14,354 nucleotides of DNA, from the NCBI GenBank assembly GCA_038319215.1, contig JBBQCZ010000106.1, positions 1-14,354 on the forward strand, written 5' to 3'. The notes under the pieces were generated by a model, which saw nothing but the letters and a program-made list of their open reading frames with translations, made no database searches and was not told where the DNA came from. This document shows, piece by piece, positions 1 to 6,529 of the stretch. Position numbers and translations under genes: made by a program. Source of the stretch: Bact-19 sp038319215 (lineage in GTDB: Bacteria > Bacteroidota > Bacteroidia > Bacteroidales > ML635J-15). Position 1 is the first letter of the stretch. The number at the start of each line of letters is the position of its first letter.

Positions 1-27
1 TTACCTTGGAAATTTTTGTCTGAAATT

Positions 28-55
28 AACCGTTACTTAACCGTTAATAACGGTT
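28..55. repeat. AACCGTTA direct/inverted repeat cluster, copy 1
   Basis: AACCGTTA occurs at 28-35 and again at 39-46, and its exact reverse complement TAACGGTT follows at 48-55. The segment 39-55 is therefore a perfect palindrome with 8-bp arms around one base, with an extra half-site placed 3 bp upstream. It could be a protein-binding site or a small hairpin. There is no T-tract, so it is not a typical terminator. Confidence 0.8.
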
Positions 56-156
56 AGCGTTCTGCATGCAATGATATTACTGCAATTGAGTGTTTGCAAA
101 ATTTCTGATTATTTGTAAAAAATGAAATTTTTACTTGGTAATTGTTGTCTGAAATT

Positions 157-184
157 AACCGTTACTTAACCGTTAATAACGGTT
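157..184. repeat. AACCGTTA direct/inverted repeat cluster, copy 2
   Basis: This is the same arrangement as in copy 1: AACCGTTA at 157-164 and 168-175, and TAACGGTT at 177-184. It is conserved without change, while flanking bases of the 129-bp unit have diverged. That suggests this part is the functional or structural core of the repeat. Confidence 0.8.
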
Positions 185-250
185 AGCGTTCTGCATGCAA
201 TGGTATTACTGCGATTGAGTGCTTGAAATATTTGTGATTATTTGTAAAAA

Positions 251-392
251 GACAATTTTTCAAAATAGAAAATCAATCGAGTTTGAATATAAAACTAAAA
301 GCGAATAATTATTTTTTTCTCTCTCTTATTCATTGGGAATAGGTTATATTAATTTCAATTACAAAAAGCAGTCTAATAATAATTTAAGCAAA
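251..392. other. AT-rich intergenic stretch without a recognised gene
   Basis: Between the tandem repeat and the transporter terminator the sequence is AT-rich, with a pyrimidine run near 309-328. I find no convincing ORF, no RNA gene and no clear promoter. Taken with the repeats and the terminator, the whole of 1-447 is gene-free. Confidence 0.6.
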
Positions 393-422
393 AAACGCCG
401 ATAGCCTAAGCCACCGACGTTT
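390..422 (-). terminator. Rho-independent terminator of the DUF485-symporter operon
   Basis: Read on the minus strand, AACGTCGGTGGC and GCTATCGGCGTT pair as a 12-bp stem (with G-U wobbles) around a TTAG loop, at 394-421. An additional A-T pair closes it at 393/422. A run of six U (plus-strand A390-395) follows and partly overlaps the stem base. It lies about 26 nt past the symporter stop codon, as expected for the end of that operon. Confidence 0.8.
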
Positions 423-447
423 CAATACTAGTTTGTTTGTTTACTCA

Positions 448-2358
448 CTATTTATTATCAACGCGTTCTTTTTTTGTAATTAAAGAAACTACGACTAATG
501 CAATAAATGACAGTGGAATAGAGATTATTCCAGGATTATCAATTGGGAACCAAGCATCTGCTTTAGGTAAACCATACATCTCAAACATTGAAGGTGAGAA
601 TAAAATTAAACCGATAGCTGAAACTATACCTGTAACAATCGATGCAGCAACACCTTTTCCTGTAGTTTTCTTCCAGAAGATTACCATAATAATAGCTGGG
701 AGATTAGCAGAAGCTGCAACAGCAAAAGCAAGACCTACTAAGAAAGAGACATTCATTCCTTTAAAAACAATACCTAAAAGAATAGCAATAATTCCAACAG
801 CGAAAGCAGAAATTTTACCAGCACGTACTTTTACAGTGTCTGTCATCTCTTTCTTTAAATATTTGTCGATAAAGTCATGCGCAATAGCTCCAGAAGAAGC
901 AACTATTAAACCAGCAACTGTTCCTAATACTGTTGCAAATGCAATTGCAGAGATAATTGAGAAAATTCCAATACCAAATGATTTTGCCAAAAGTGGTCCC
1001 GACATATTAGAACTAGCCATATCATTTACTCCACTAGTCATAGCACCAAGACCCAAATATAAAGTTAAAATGTAGAAAAATCCAATAGCAGCAATAGCCA
1101 CGATAGTAGATTTACGAGCAGCCCTTTGACTAGGAACTGTGTAATATCTAATTAAAACGTGAGGTAAAGCTGAAGTTCCAAGGAATAATGCAAGCATCAA
1201 AGAAAGAAAGTTTATTTTATCCCAAAGAGTACCATCTACAATTTTGAAGTATGCTCCTGGTTTCATAATTGTTGTTCCAGCAACATGTTTTGGATAATAA
1301 CAAGTAATCTTTTCGTTTTCTCCTTTAATTACAGCTTTCTTGTAAATAATCATTTCGCTGTCCTCAATTGTAGAAAGGAAACTAAAAATATTAAGCGGCC
1401 CTGTTTTCGTAACTTCTTGACCTTCAGAAATCAATTTGGAAATATGTCCAACTTGATAAAATTTACGAGCAGATTTTTCAGCACCATTGAAAAGTATAGA
1501 ACCATCAGCATTATCTGTTACAGACAAAGCCTCGTCAAGTGTTACAGTATTGTCTTCGGCTTTAGTAATTTTAAACCATCTGTCAACACCTTCATAATTT
1601 ATTTTTGCAAATTCATTTTTGCCGTCAATTGCCATGGTTGTTTGTTCATAGACAAGAGTAGTATCATCTAAAATTAGCTTATCACCTTCGTAAGATGCTG
1701 TTAAAGTTCTATAATGATGGTATCCATCATAAGGAGTAGTTTGTAATCCTTTGTTTACAATCATCACTGTAAGAATCAAGGTTACAATTATTAACAAACC
1801 ACCTTTAATAAACTGAACATAAGTTGTTGAAGTCATACCGGCAGTTGCAACGATTAAAATAACAACAGATCCAACGATAACAACACCAGCCCAATGAGGT
1901 AATCCTAGCAATGGCACAACAAGATCGCCTGCACCTACCATCTGAGGAATCAGATAGAATAAAGATACAATAAGAGTTGAAATTGCTGCTGCAAGTTTTA
2001 CAGGTCTTGAATTAAACTTACTGTCGAGAGCATCGGTAAAAGTAAACTTACCCATCCTCTTAAGAGGCTCTGCCACAACAAATAAAGCGACAACCCAGCC
2101 CGCAAGATAACCGATAGAATATAAAAATCCATCGAAACCTGCATAAGCAATCATACCACAAATACCGAGGAATGAAGCAGCAGACAAATAATCGCCGGCA
2201 AACGCAATACCATTTACTCCCCAATGAATATTACCACCTGCGGCATAATAACTGCTCGCACTTTTGGTTTTTCTTGCAAAATAAAAAGACAAGCCTAAAA
2301 CCACGGCTACAAATGATAAAAATATTATCACCGCCCAAATCGATACATCATAAATCAT
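448..2358 (-). CDS. actP: Cation/acetate symporter-like protein, sodium:solute symporter (SSS) family
   Basis: A 636-residue polytopic inner-membrane transporter of the SSS family, closest in appearance to ActP/YjcG, which takes up acetate and related short carboxylates with sodium. Family-typical segments are visible: FAGDYLSAASFLGI (53-66), the EPLKRMGKFTFTD loop (97-109), STTYVQFIKG (177-186), SALPHVLIRYYTVP (396-409) and VASSGAIAHDF (486-496); its two serines match the Na2 sodium-site region. Six membrane segments precede a long hydrophilic loop at about 205-380, predicted periplasmic; the remaining segments follow. The protein is longer than E. coli ActP (549), mainly because of this loop. 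The ATG overlaps the stop of the upstream DUF485 gene (ATGA), and that pairing supports the ActP assignment. The substrate is inferred, not shown; pyruvate, propionate or glycolate are possible. The stop is TAG at 448-450. Confidence 0.9.
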   Translation of the reverse strand: MIYDVSIWAVIIFLSFVAVVLGLSFYFARKTKSASSYYAAGGNIHWGVNGIAFAGDYLSAASFLGICGMIAYAGFDGFLYSIGYLAGWVVALFVVAEPLKRMGKFTFTDALDSKFNSRPVKLAAAISTLIVSLFYLIPQMVGAGDLVVPLLGLPHWAGVVIVGSVVILIVATAGMTSTTYVQFIKGGLLIIVTLILTVMIVNKGLQTTPYDGYHHYRTLTASYEGDKLILDDTTLVYEQTTMAIDGKNEFAKINYEGVDRWFKITKAEDNTVTLDEALSVTDNADGSILFNGAEKSARKFYQVGHISKLISEGQEVTKTGPLNIFSFLSTIEDSEMIIYKKAVIKGENEKITCYYPKHVAGTTIMKPGAYFKIVDGTLWDKINFLSLMLALFLGTSALPHVLIRYYTVPSQRAARKSTIVAIAAIGFFYILTLYLGLGAMTSGVNDMASSNMSGPLLAKSFGIGIFSIISAIAFATVLGTVAGLIVASSGAIAHDFIDKYLKKEMTDTVKVRAGKISAFAVGIIAILLGIVFKGMNVSFLVGLAFAVAASANLPAIIMVIFWKKTTGKGVAASIVTGIVSAIGLILFSPSMFEMYGLPKADAWFPIDNPGIISIPLSFIALVVVSLITKKERVDNK

Positions 2359-2639
2359 ACTTCGCCTCCTCCTTCATTAAGTTTATTCTCTAAGCGCGTA
2401 CAGGCCATATTGTAAAAGAAGCCCATTCCAATCGCCAAAATAATTAAAGAAAATCCATAAAATACCGCTAAGTTTAAACCAAAAGCTACACGCTTGCCGG
2501 TAAAATCAGGGTAAAATAAACATAACGCAACAAAAACTGCGTAAACAATCAAATACACAAAGAAGAACTTCAATCCAAGCTTGGATTTACGGTCGGCTGA
2601 CTTGTCTTCTTTTAACTCAGCTGCAGGTCCATGTAACAT
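2355..2639 (-). CDS. yjcH: DUF485 (YjcH-like) small membrane protein
   Basis: A 94-residue protein with a charged cytoplasmic-type N terminus, two predicted membrane segments (about 23-43 and 53-77) and a hydrophilic C-terminal tail. The pattern KLGLKFFFVYLIVYAVF, then YPDF, then a second helix ending near YNMACTRLENKL, resembles DUF485 proteins such as E. coli YjcH, usually about 100 residues. As in the E. coli acs-yjcH-actP operon, it is encoded immediately upstream of the acetate symporter; here its TGA overlaps the next ATG by 4 bp. Its biochemical role is unknown in the family; a partner or stabilising subunit of the symporter is inferred from the constant pairing. DUF4212, the small partner of another SSS branch, is the alternative but matches less well. 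Confidence 0.82.
   Translation of the reverse strand: MLHGPAAELKEDKSADRKSKLGLKFFFVYLIVYAVFVALCLFYPDFTGKRVAFGLNLAVFYGFSLIILAIGMGFFYNMACTRLENKLNEGGGEV
2365..2372 (-). promoter_or_regulatory. Purine-rich ribosome binding site of the symporter gene
   Basis: Read on the minus strand, GGAGGAGG lies 6 nt before the symporter ATG, inside the last codons of the DUF485 gene (Glu-Gly-Gly-Gly). It is a strong Shine-Dalgarno-like sequence, unusual for Bacteroidota. With the 4-bp overlap it fits translational coupling of the two proteins, and it supports the chosen start. Confidence 0.6.
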
Positions 2640-2698
2640 TGTTCAAAATTTTTAGTTAGTAATCATAAATAACAATACTCCCTTGTTCAGGTAGATTC

Positions 2699-2727
2699 CA
2701 AAAGTATAGTTTTATGCTTTCAAACAA
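2699..2727 (-). promoter_or_regulatory. Putative promoter of the DUF485-symporter operon
   Basis: On the minus strand a TTG (-33 element, 2727-2725) is followed after 18 nt by TACTTTTG (2706-2699). This exactly fits the Bacteroidota -7 consensus TAnnTTTG. Transcription would start near 2692-2695, leaving a leader of about 55 nt before the ATG at 2639. Confidence 0.7.
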
Positions 2728-2758
2728 TGATAATTATAGTTGTAATGTAACATTGTTT
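2722..2758. promoter_or_regulatory. Inverted repeat centred between two mirrored promoters
   Basis: AAACAATG (2722-2729) and CATTGTTT (2751-2758) form a perfect 8-bp inverted repeat with a 21-bp spacer. Each arm contains the -33 TTG of one of the divergent promoters. A second small dyad, AATGT-A-ACATT (2744-2754), overlaps the right arm. The element is a good candidate operator for the adjacent Crp/Fnr-type regulator, but that link is inferred; the classic TTGAT-N4-ATCAA Fnr box is not present. Confidence 0.55.
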
Positions 2759-2781
2759 TTCAACAACTTTTATTAAATTTG
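2753..2781 (+). promoter_or_regulatory. Putative promoter of the Crp/Fnr-family gene
   Basis: TTG at 2753-2755 is followed after 18 nt by TAAATTTG at 2774-2781, an exact match to TAnnTTTG. Transcription would start near 2785-2788. This leaves a very short AT-rich leader of about 15 nt before the ATG at 2802 and no Shine-Dalgarno sequence. Confidence 0.7.
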
Positions 2782-2801
2782 CAAAATTAATTTTCAATTT
2801 A

Positions 2802-3491
2802 ATGAAGTTTAAAAAGAACAACAACTGTACTGACTGTGTTCTAAAATGCGATATTTATCAAGCATTGAAGGATCGTGATGAGGATTTTTCAACAATTAAG
2901 CCACTTCATGTTTACTATGATAGACACGAATACATTTGCAAACAAGGAAGTAGTGTAACCCACGCAATCTATTTAGTTGAAGGATCAGCAAAGCTGTTTA
3001 TCGAAGGGTTAAACAATCGTAATATTACTCTATATATTATGACGCCTCACAGTTATATTGGCTTGCTTTCATTTTTTGAAACACCCGATTACAGTTATTC
3101 TGTTCAAGCATTAGAAGATTCTCATATCTGCATGGTTGACCTTGAAACAATTAAAAAATTATATGTTGACAATCACGATTTTTTATTAAAACTTAACAAG
3201 GCTTTTGGAAAATCAGTAAAGTCAATACTAGGCAAAATTATTACTCTAAACCAAAAAAACATTAGAGGTCGAATTGCTGACAGTTTACTATATCTTTCAA
3301 AACTTTACGAATCTGATTCTTTCTCAATGCTGCTTTCTAGAAAAGAACTAGGCGAACTATCTGCAATTTCTGAAGAAAATGCGGTAAGACTATTGACAGA
3401 GTTTAAAAAAGAAGGCATTATTGATGTAAAAGGGAGAAATATTCAGATTATGGACAAAAAACTTCTAACTAAGATTAGCGAAGTGGGATAA
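2802..3491 (+). CDS. Crp/Fnr-family transcriptional regulator with N-terminal cysteine cluster
   Basis: A 229-residue cytoplasmic regulator. Residues ~30-125 form a cyclic-nucleotide-binding-type beta roll (HEYICKQGS near 42-50, IYLVEGSAKLFIEG at 56-69), then the dimerisation helix. A Crp-type winged helix-turn-helix sits at about 178-215, with helix SRKELGELSAI (179-189) and recognition helix SEENAVRLLTEF (190-201). The E-x3-R spacing of Crp and Fnr recognition helices is kept. Cysteines at 9, 12, 16 and also 46 and 110 recall the Fe-S ligands of Fnr (C-X2-C-X5-C plus a distant Cys), although the third spacing is X3; a redox- or oxygen-sensing cluster is plausible but unproven. The beta roll lacks an obvious cAMP-binding arginine motif. 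It is divergent from the symporter operon, which it may control. Confidence 0.9.
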   Translation: MKFKKNNNCTDCVLKCDIYQALKDRDEDFSTIKPLHVYYDRHEYICKQGSSVTHAIYLVEGSAKLFIEGLNNRNITLYIMTPHSYIGLLSFFETPDYSYSVQALEDSHICMVDLETIKKLYVDNHDFLLKLNKAFGKSVKSILGKIITLNQKNIRGRIADSLLYLSKLYESDSFSMLLSRKELGELSAISEENAVRLLTEFKKEGIIDVKGRNIQIMDKKLLTKISEVG

Positions 3492-3534
3492 AATACTTCA
3501 ACAAACTTAACACATCAAAGCAATTATTTACCAC

Positions 3535-6423
3535 CTACATTGTACCTTTAAAATCGTAACTCAACTTAGAGAGCATAGTATTGATATGTGATAATATTTT
3601 TTTGATAATTGCTTGATCTAACTCACTTAAATGCCTTGTACTTACAAAATTATCAGGTTTTAAATTGTTTTTAAATAAGTTAGCTTGATGACTAAGTCTT
3701 ATCATTCCTAAAACATCAAATGCTTGCGAAATATTTTTATACGTGGATTCGGAAAGCGCTTCTTTTTGATAGAGAATTTTTAGTCTTTCCAAAGTATTTA
3801 CGGTTGTCACTCCTTGTTTTAGCGAATAGATTCTTGCAAAATTAACTATTGGCATTATTGCATCTTTGATATTAACAGTTTCGGGTGGAGCACCTGCTGT
3901 TTCGAGTAATATATTGCCCCAAAATCCCACCTGTGGTTTTAGTCTTAGATTATTTTGAGCTAATAATAACAAATATGCAGGATTGCGTTCTGTGAGATAT
4001 GAAATATGTGAACGAAGTTCCTTAACAAAACTTTCTTCACCAAAACTTAGCCTAAAATCAAAAAATACGGAGATGTCGAGCAAATCTTTTGCATTTCCAT
4101 TATTTATCCATTTTGAGAAATACGATTTCCACACCGACAAGGGTTGACAATACTCTGGATTCATTGCCATAATCCCACCTTTACAGAAAGTATAGCCAAC
4201 TTCATCGAGGTTTGTAGAAATAAAAATAGCAAGTTTATCAAAGTATTTTTTTACTTCTGGATTATCCGAATCTTCAAAAATAATTGCATTATCTTGGTAA
4301 GTACTAAGAGTTTGCTCCATCCTACCCTCGCTACCCATTGTGATAAAAGCAAAATTAACTGGAGGTTGACCAATACTAGTAAATCCATTTTCGATAACCC
4401 TCTTGCAAATTGCCTCAGAAATTATGGCTAGATTATTAAAAATAACAGCGGAATGTGTATTTACTTCAATTAGTGGAATTATCGAACCGATATAATCATT
4501 GTAAATATTTTTAAGTTCGTTACCAGTTTTTGCATGTGCAACATTGCTCAGGACTTTAACTGGCAAAAATTCATTTACTATATACAATTCATTCTTGCTG
4601 AGGAAACTTTCAACTTTGCCATCATCATTCTTTAGGAAAACCACACCCTGATTAGCTTTTTCAACATAGTTCATTACTTTAGACAACGGCTCATAATTAC
4701 CAATCGTGTCCATTGGAGAACTCATAATGTTAAATGCTTTCAAACTCTTAATATCGTCTGATACAATTGCTCTAGTTCGGATAGATTCGTCAGTTATAAA
4801 GCCAATAGATTCGTCATTTGGGCCTAAAACAACAGCAAGTCTAGAATTATATTCGTTCATAATCTCGGCAAGCTCATTTAATCCGATATTATAATTACAA
4901 AATACAGGTTTTGCGGCAATATTGGCGGCTGGTTGATTTAGAAACTGTAAATATGTAGTATAACTGAGATTTACGCTATCAGACTCGGAGCTAATTCCAG
5001 TGCTAAAATCCTGAATTAATCCATCGCAAAATTTAGGACCAGACTCATCATTTACAACAACTAGCGATAACGAAGCGAATATAAGTTCACCATTTTTCTT
5101 TCTTAGCTTAACTATTTGATTTTTCACAAATCCTTTTTTCAGCAAATCGGATTTAAAATTTAGTTTATCATCTTTCTCGACAAACAAGTCAAGTATGTGT
5201 AAGCTTTTGATTTCGCTAAAATCTTTGTAACCCAAAATCTGAAGTGCTGTTTGATTCGCTTCAATAAAACTCCCTTTATTATCTAGCGAAGTTCTAAAGA
5301 TACCATGATTTAGCTTGTCCATCAAAGACCGAAATTTCTCTTTATTGTTGAGCAACTCTTCTTTAGCAAGAACATCTGAGCTAACATCTTTTACCGAAAA
5401 AACTACAGCATCCTGACCATAAAATTTAATTGGATTAACGGTTAGTACAACATCAATTTCGGCATCACCTGCTGTTAATATTTTGCTCTCGAATGACTTC
5501 TGACTAAAACTAAAATTTCCCTCAGAAATATTATTTTTTATATCCTCTGGCAGATCAAGTACAGACGTTATGGATTTCCCCGCAATCTCATCATGAGTTT
5601 TACCAGTCATGCGTTCAAAAACGGCATTGACGAAAGTTATTTGATTATCCATCCACATAAGTAAACCATCAGTAGAAGCCTCAACAAGAGATCGATATTT
5701 TTCGCGTGATTGATTTAAGTTTTTTTCTGCAACAATTCTTTTACGTTCAATATTAAAAGATTGCCTACCTACGTACAAAAGAATTAATGCAATAATAAAA
5801 GAAATAATTATACTGATAATTGTAAACCTACGCGTTAAAACTGCGATTTCGGCTTTTACGTCTTCGATATAAATTCCAGTACCAACAATCCAGCCCCAGG
5901 GTTCAAATCCTTTAACATAAGAAAGCTTCGGAACTATTTGAGTAGCATCGTCTTTCCATTGCCACATATATTCGACATACCCATGTTTATCCTTTTTAAC
6001 TACATTTACAAATTCCACAAACATTTTTTTGCCGTGAGAGTCCTCAAAATCAGATAAATCTTTACCATTTAAATCTGGACGATATGGATGCACAACCATA
6101 ACAGGCTGCATATCTGTTATCCAGAAATAGTCTTTATTTTCTTCGCCGTATCTTAAATATTGAATTCTCGAAATTGCAGTAGATTGAGCTTCTTCACGTG
6201 TTAAAATTCCGTCAAGTTCGTCTTTGTGATATTTTGCCAAAATACTAGTAGCTGTATTTGTAAGTTCTGTAATCATTTCCCGCTTACGATCCATCATTGA
6301 TTTCTCGAAATACGGTACTACTACAAAAAACAAGGTAACCACAAATAATATTACTGCCAAAATTGATGGCAAAACAATATTTAGAAAGAATTTAATGCGG
6401 GCATTTTTGAGATTCGTGTCCAT
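3535..6423 (-). CDS. Membrane sensor: sCache_2-PAS-PAS-CBS-DUF294 nucleotidyltransferase
   Basis: A 962-residue protein. In order: TM1 (12-36); an extracytoplasmic sCache_2 domain (~40-190) with typical YFWI (99-102), HPYRPDLNG (112-120), PKLSYV and PWGWIVGTGIYIEDV (175-189); TM2 (~200-218); PAS1 (~240-350); PAS2 (~361-475); a CBS pair (~495-615); a DUF294 GlnD-like nucleotidyltransferase domain (~625-795) with MGSEGRMEQTLSTYQDN (696-712) and FFDFR (787-791); and DUF294_C (~800-955) with NTLERL (876-881). sCache_2 domains often bind small carboxylates. CBS domains bind adenine nucleotides. CBS-DUF294 proteins usually carry a cytoplasmic cNMP-binding domain at the N terminus, replaced here by a transmembrane sensor. 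The usual TDQDN is TYQDN, so one metal-binding Asp is lost (Y709) and catalysis may be impaired. No kinase, GGDEF or methyl-accepting output is present. The target of the output domain is unknown. It has its own putative promoter and converges on the regulator gene. Confidence 0.88.
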   Translation of the reverse strand: MDTNLKNARIKFFLNIVLPSILAVILFVVTLFFVVVPYFEKSMMDRKREMITELTNTATSILAKYHKDELDGILTREEAQSTAISRIQYLRYGEENKDYFWITDMQPVMVVHPYRPDLNGKDLSDFEDSHGKKMFVEFVNVVKKDKHGYVEYMWQWKDDATQIVPKLSYVKGFEPWGWIVGTGIYIEDVKAEIAVLTRRFTIISIIISFIIALILLYVGRQSFNIERKRIVAEKNLNQSREKYRSLVEASTDGLLMWMDNQITFVNAVFERMTGKTHDEIAGKSITSVLDLPEDIKNNISEGNFSFSQKSFESKILTAGDAEIDVVLTVNPIKFYGQDAVVFSVKDVSSDVLAKEELLNNKEKFRSLMDKLNHGIFRTSLDNKGSFIEANQTALQILGYKDFSEIKSLHILDLFVEKDDKLNFKSDLLKKGFVKNQIVKLRKKNGELIFASLSLVVVNDESGPKFCDGLIQDFSTGISSESDSVNLSYTTYLQFLNQPAANIAAKPVFCNYNIGLNELAEIMNEYNSRLAVVLGPNDESIGFITDESIRTRAIVSDDIKSLKAFNIMSSPMDTIGNYEPLSKVMNYVEKANQGVVFLKNDDGKVESFLSKNELYIVNEFLPVKVLSNVAHAKTGNELKNIYNDYIGSIIPLIEVNTHSAVIFNNLAIISEAICKRVIENGFTSIGQPPVNFAFITMGSEGRMEQTLSTYQDNAIIFEDSDNPEVKKYFDKLAIFISTNLDEVGYTFCKGGIMAMNPEYCQPLSVWKSYFSKWINNGNAKDLLDISVFFDFRLSFGEESFVKELRSHISYLTERNPAYLLLLAQNNLRLKPQVGFWGNILLETAGAPPETVNIKDAIMPIVNFARIYSLKQGVTTVNTLERLKILYQKEALSESTYKNISQAFDVLGMIRLSHQANLFKNNLKPDNFVSTRHLSELDQAIIKKILSHINTMLSKLSYDFKGTM

Positions 6424-6442
6424 TTATTAAATATTTGTAATT

Positions 6443-6471
6443 CAAAGATAAAAATAATTTCGATATAGCAC
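6443..6471 (-). promoter_or_regulatory. Putative promoter of the Cache-nucleotidyltransferase gene
   Basis: On the minus strand TATCTTTG (6450-6443) is an exact TAnnTTTG match, 19 nt before the ATG at 6423. The -33 position, 18 nt upstream, reads GTG rather than TTG, so it may be a weak or activated promoter. It lies just past the terminator of the preceding T9SS gene, which argues for independent transcription. Confidence 0.6.
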
Positions 6472-6473
6472 AT

Positions 6474-6507
6474 AAAAAAAAGAGTGCTACCAAAATTGGC
6501 AGCACCC
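6474..6507 (-). terminator. Strong rho-independent terminator of the T9SS-cargo operon
   Basis: On the minus strand GGGTGCTGCC and GGTAGCACTC pair over 10 bp around an AATTTT loop (6482-6507). Eight U residues follow (plus-strand A6474-6481). It lies 22 nt after the stop codon of the 1070-residue protein. Confidence 0.9.
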
Positions 6508-6529
6508 TAAAAACAGGCATTATGAAAAC

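Larger units (their letters stand above)
1..250. repeat. Two tandem copies of a ~129-bp non-coding direct repeat
   Basis: Copy 1 covers 1-121 and copy 2 covers 131-250, at an offset of 129 bp (130 before a one-base indel near the start). The copies differ by scattered substitutions and share a central invariant stretch that includes the palindromic AACCGTTA motifs and an 8-bp TGCATGCA palindrome (63-70 and 192-199). I see no plausible ORF in the unit. Copy 1 begins at the window edge, so the array may extend further left. The nature of the element is unknown; intergenic repeats or remnants of a small mobile or structured element are possible. Confidence 0.85.

Noticed and set aside
28..70. 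Possible integron attC-like sites in the repeats (GTTAGCG and palindromic AACCGTTA)
   Set aside because: No paired R''/R' core boxes with the expected order were found, and no cassette ORF lies between the copies and no integrase is in the window.
437..1075. Plus-strand 212-codon ORF and several other shorter ORFs opposite the large genes
   Set aside because: They are antisense or frame shadows of well-supported proteins, with low-complexity translations and no family features.
2744..2754. Classic Fnr box in the divergent spacer
   Set aside because: AATGT-A-ACATT is a small dyad but does not match TTGAT-N4-ATCAA; it is kept only as part of a candidate operator.
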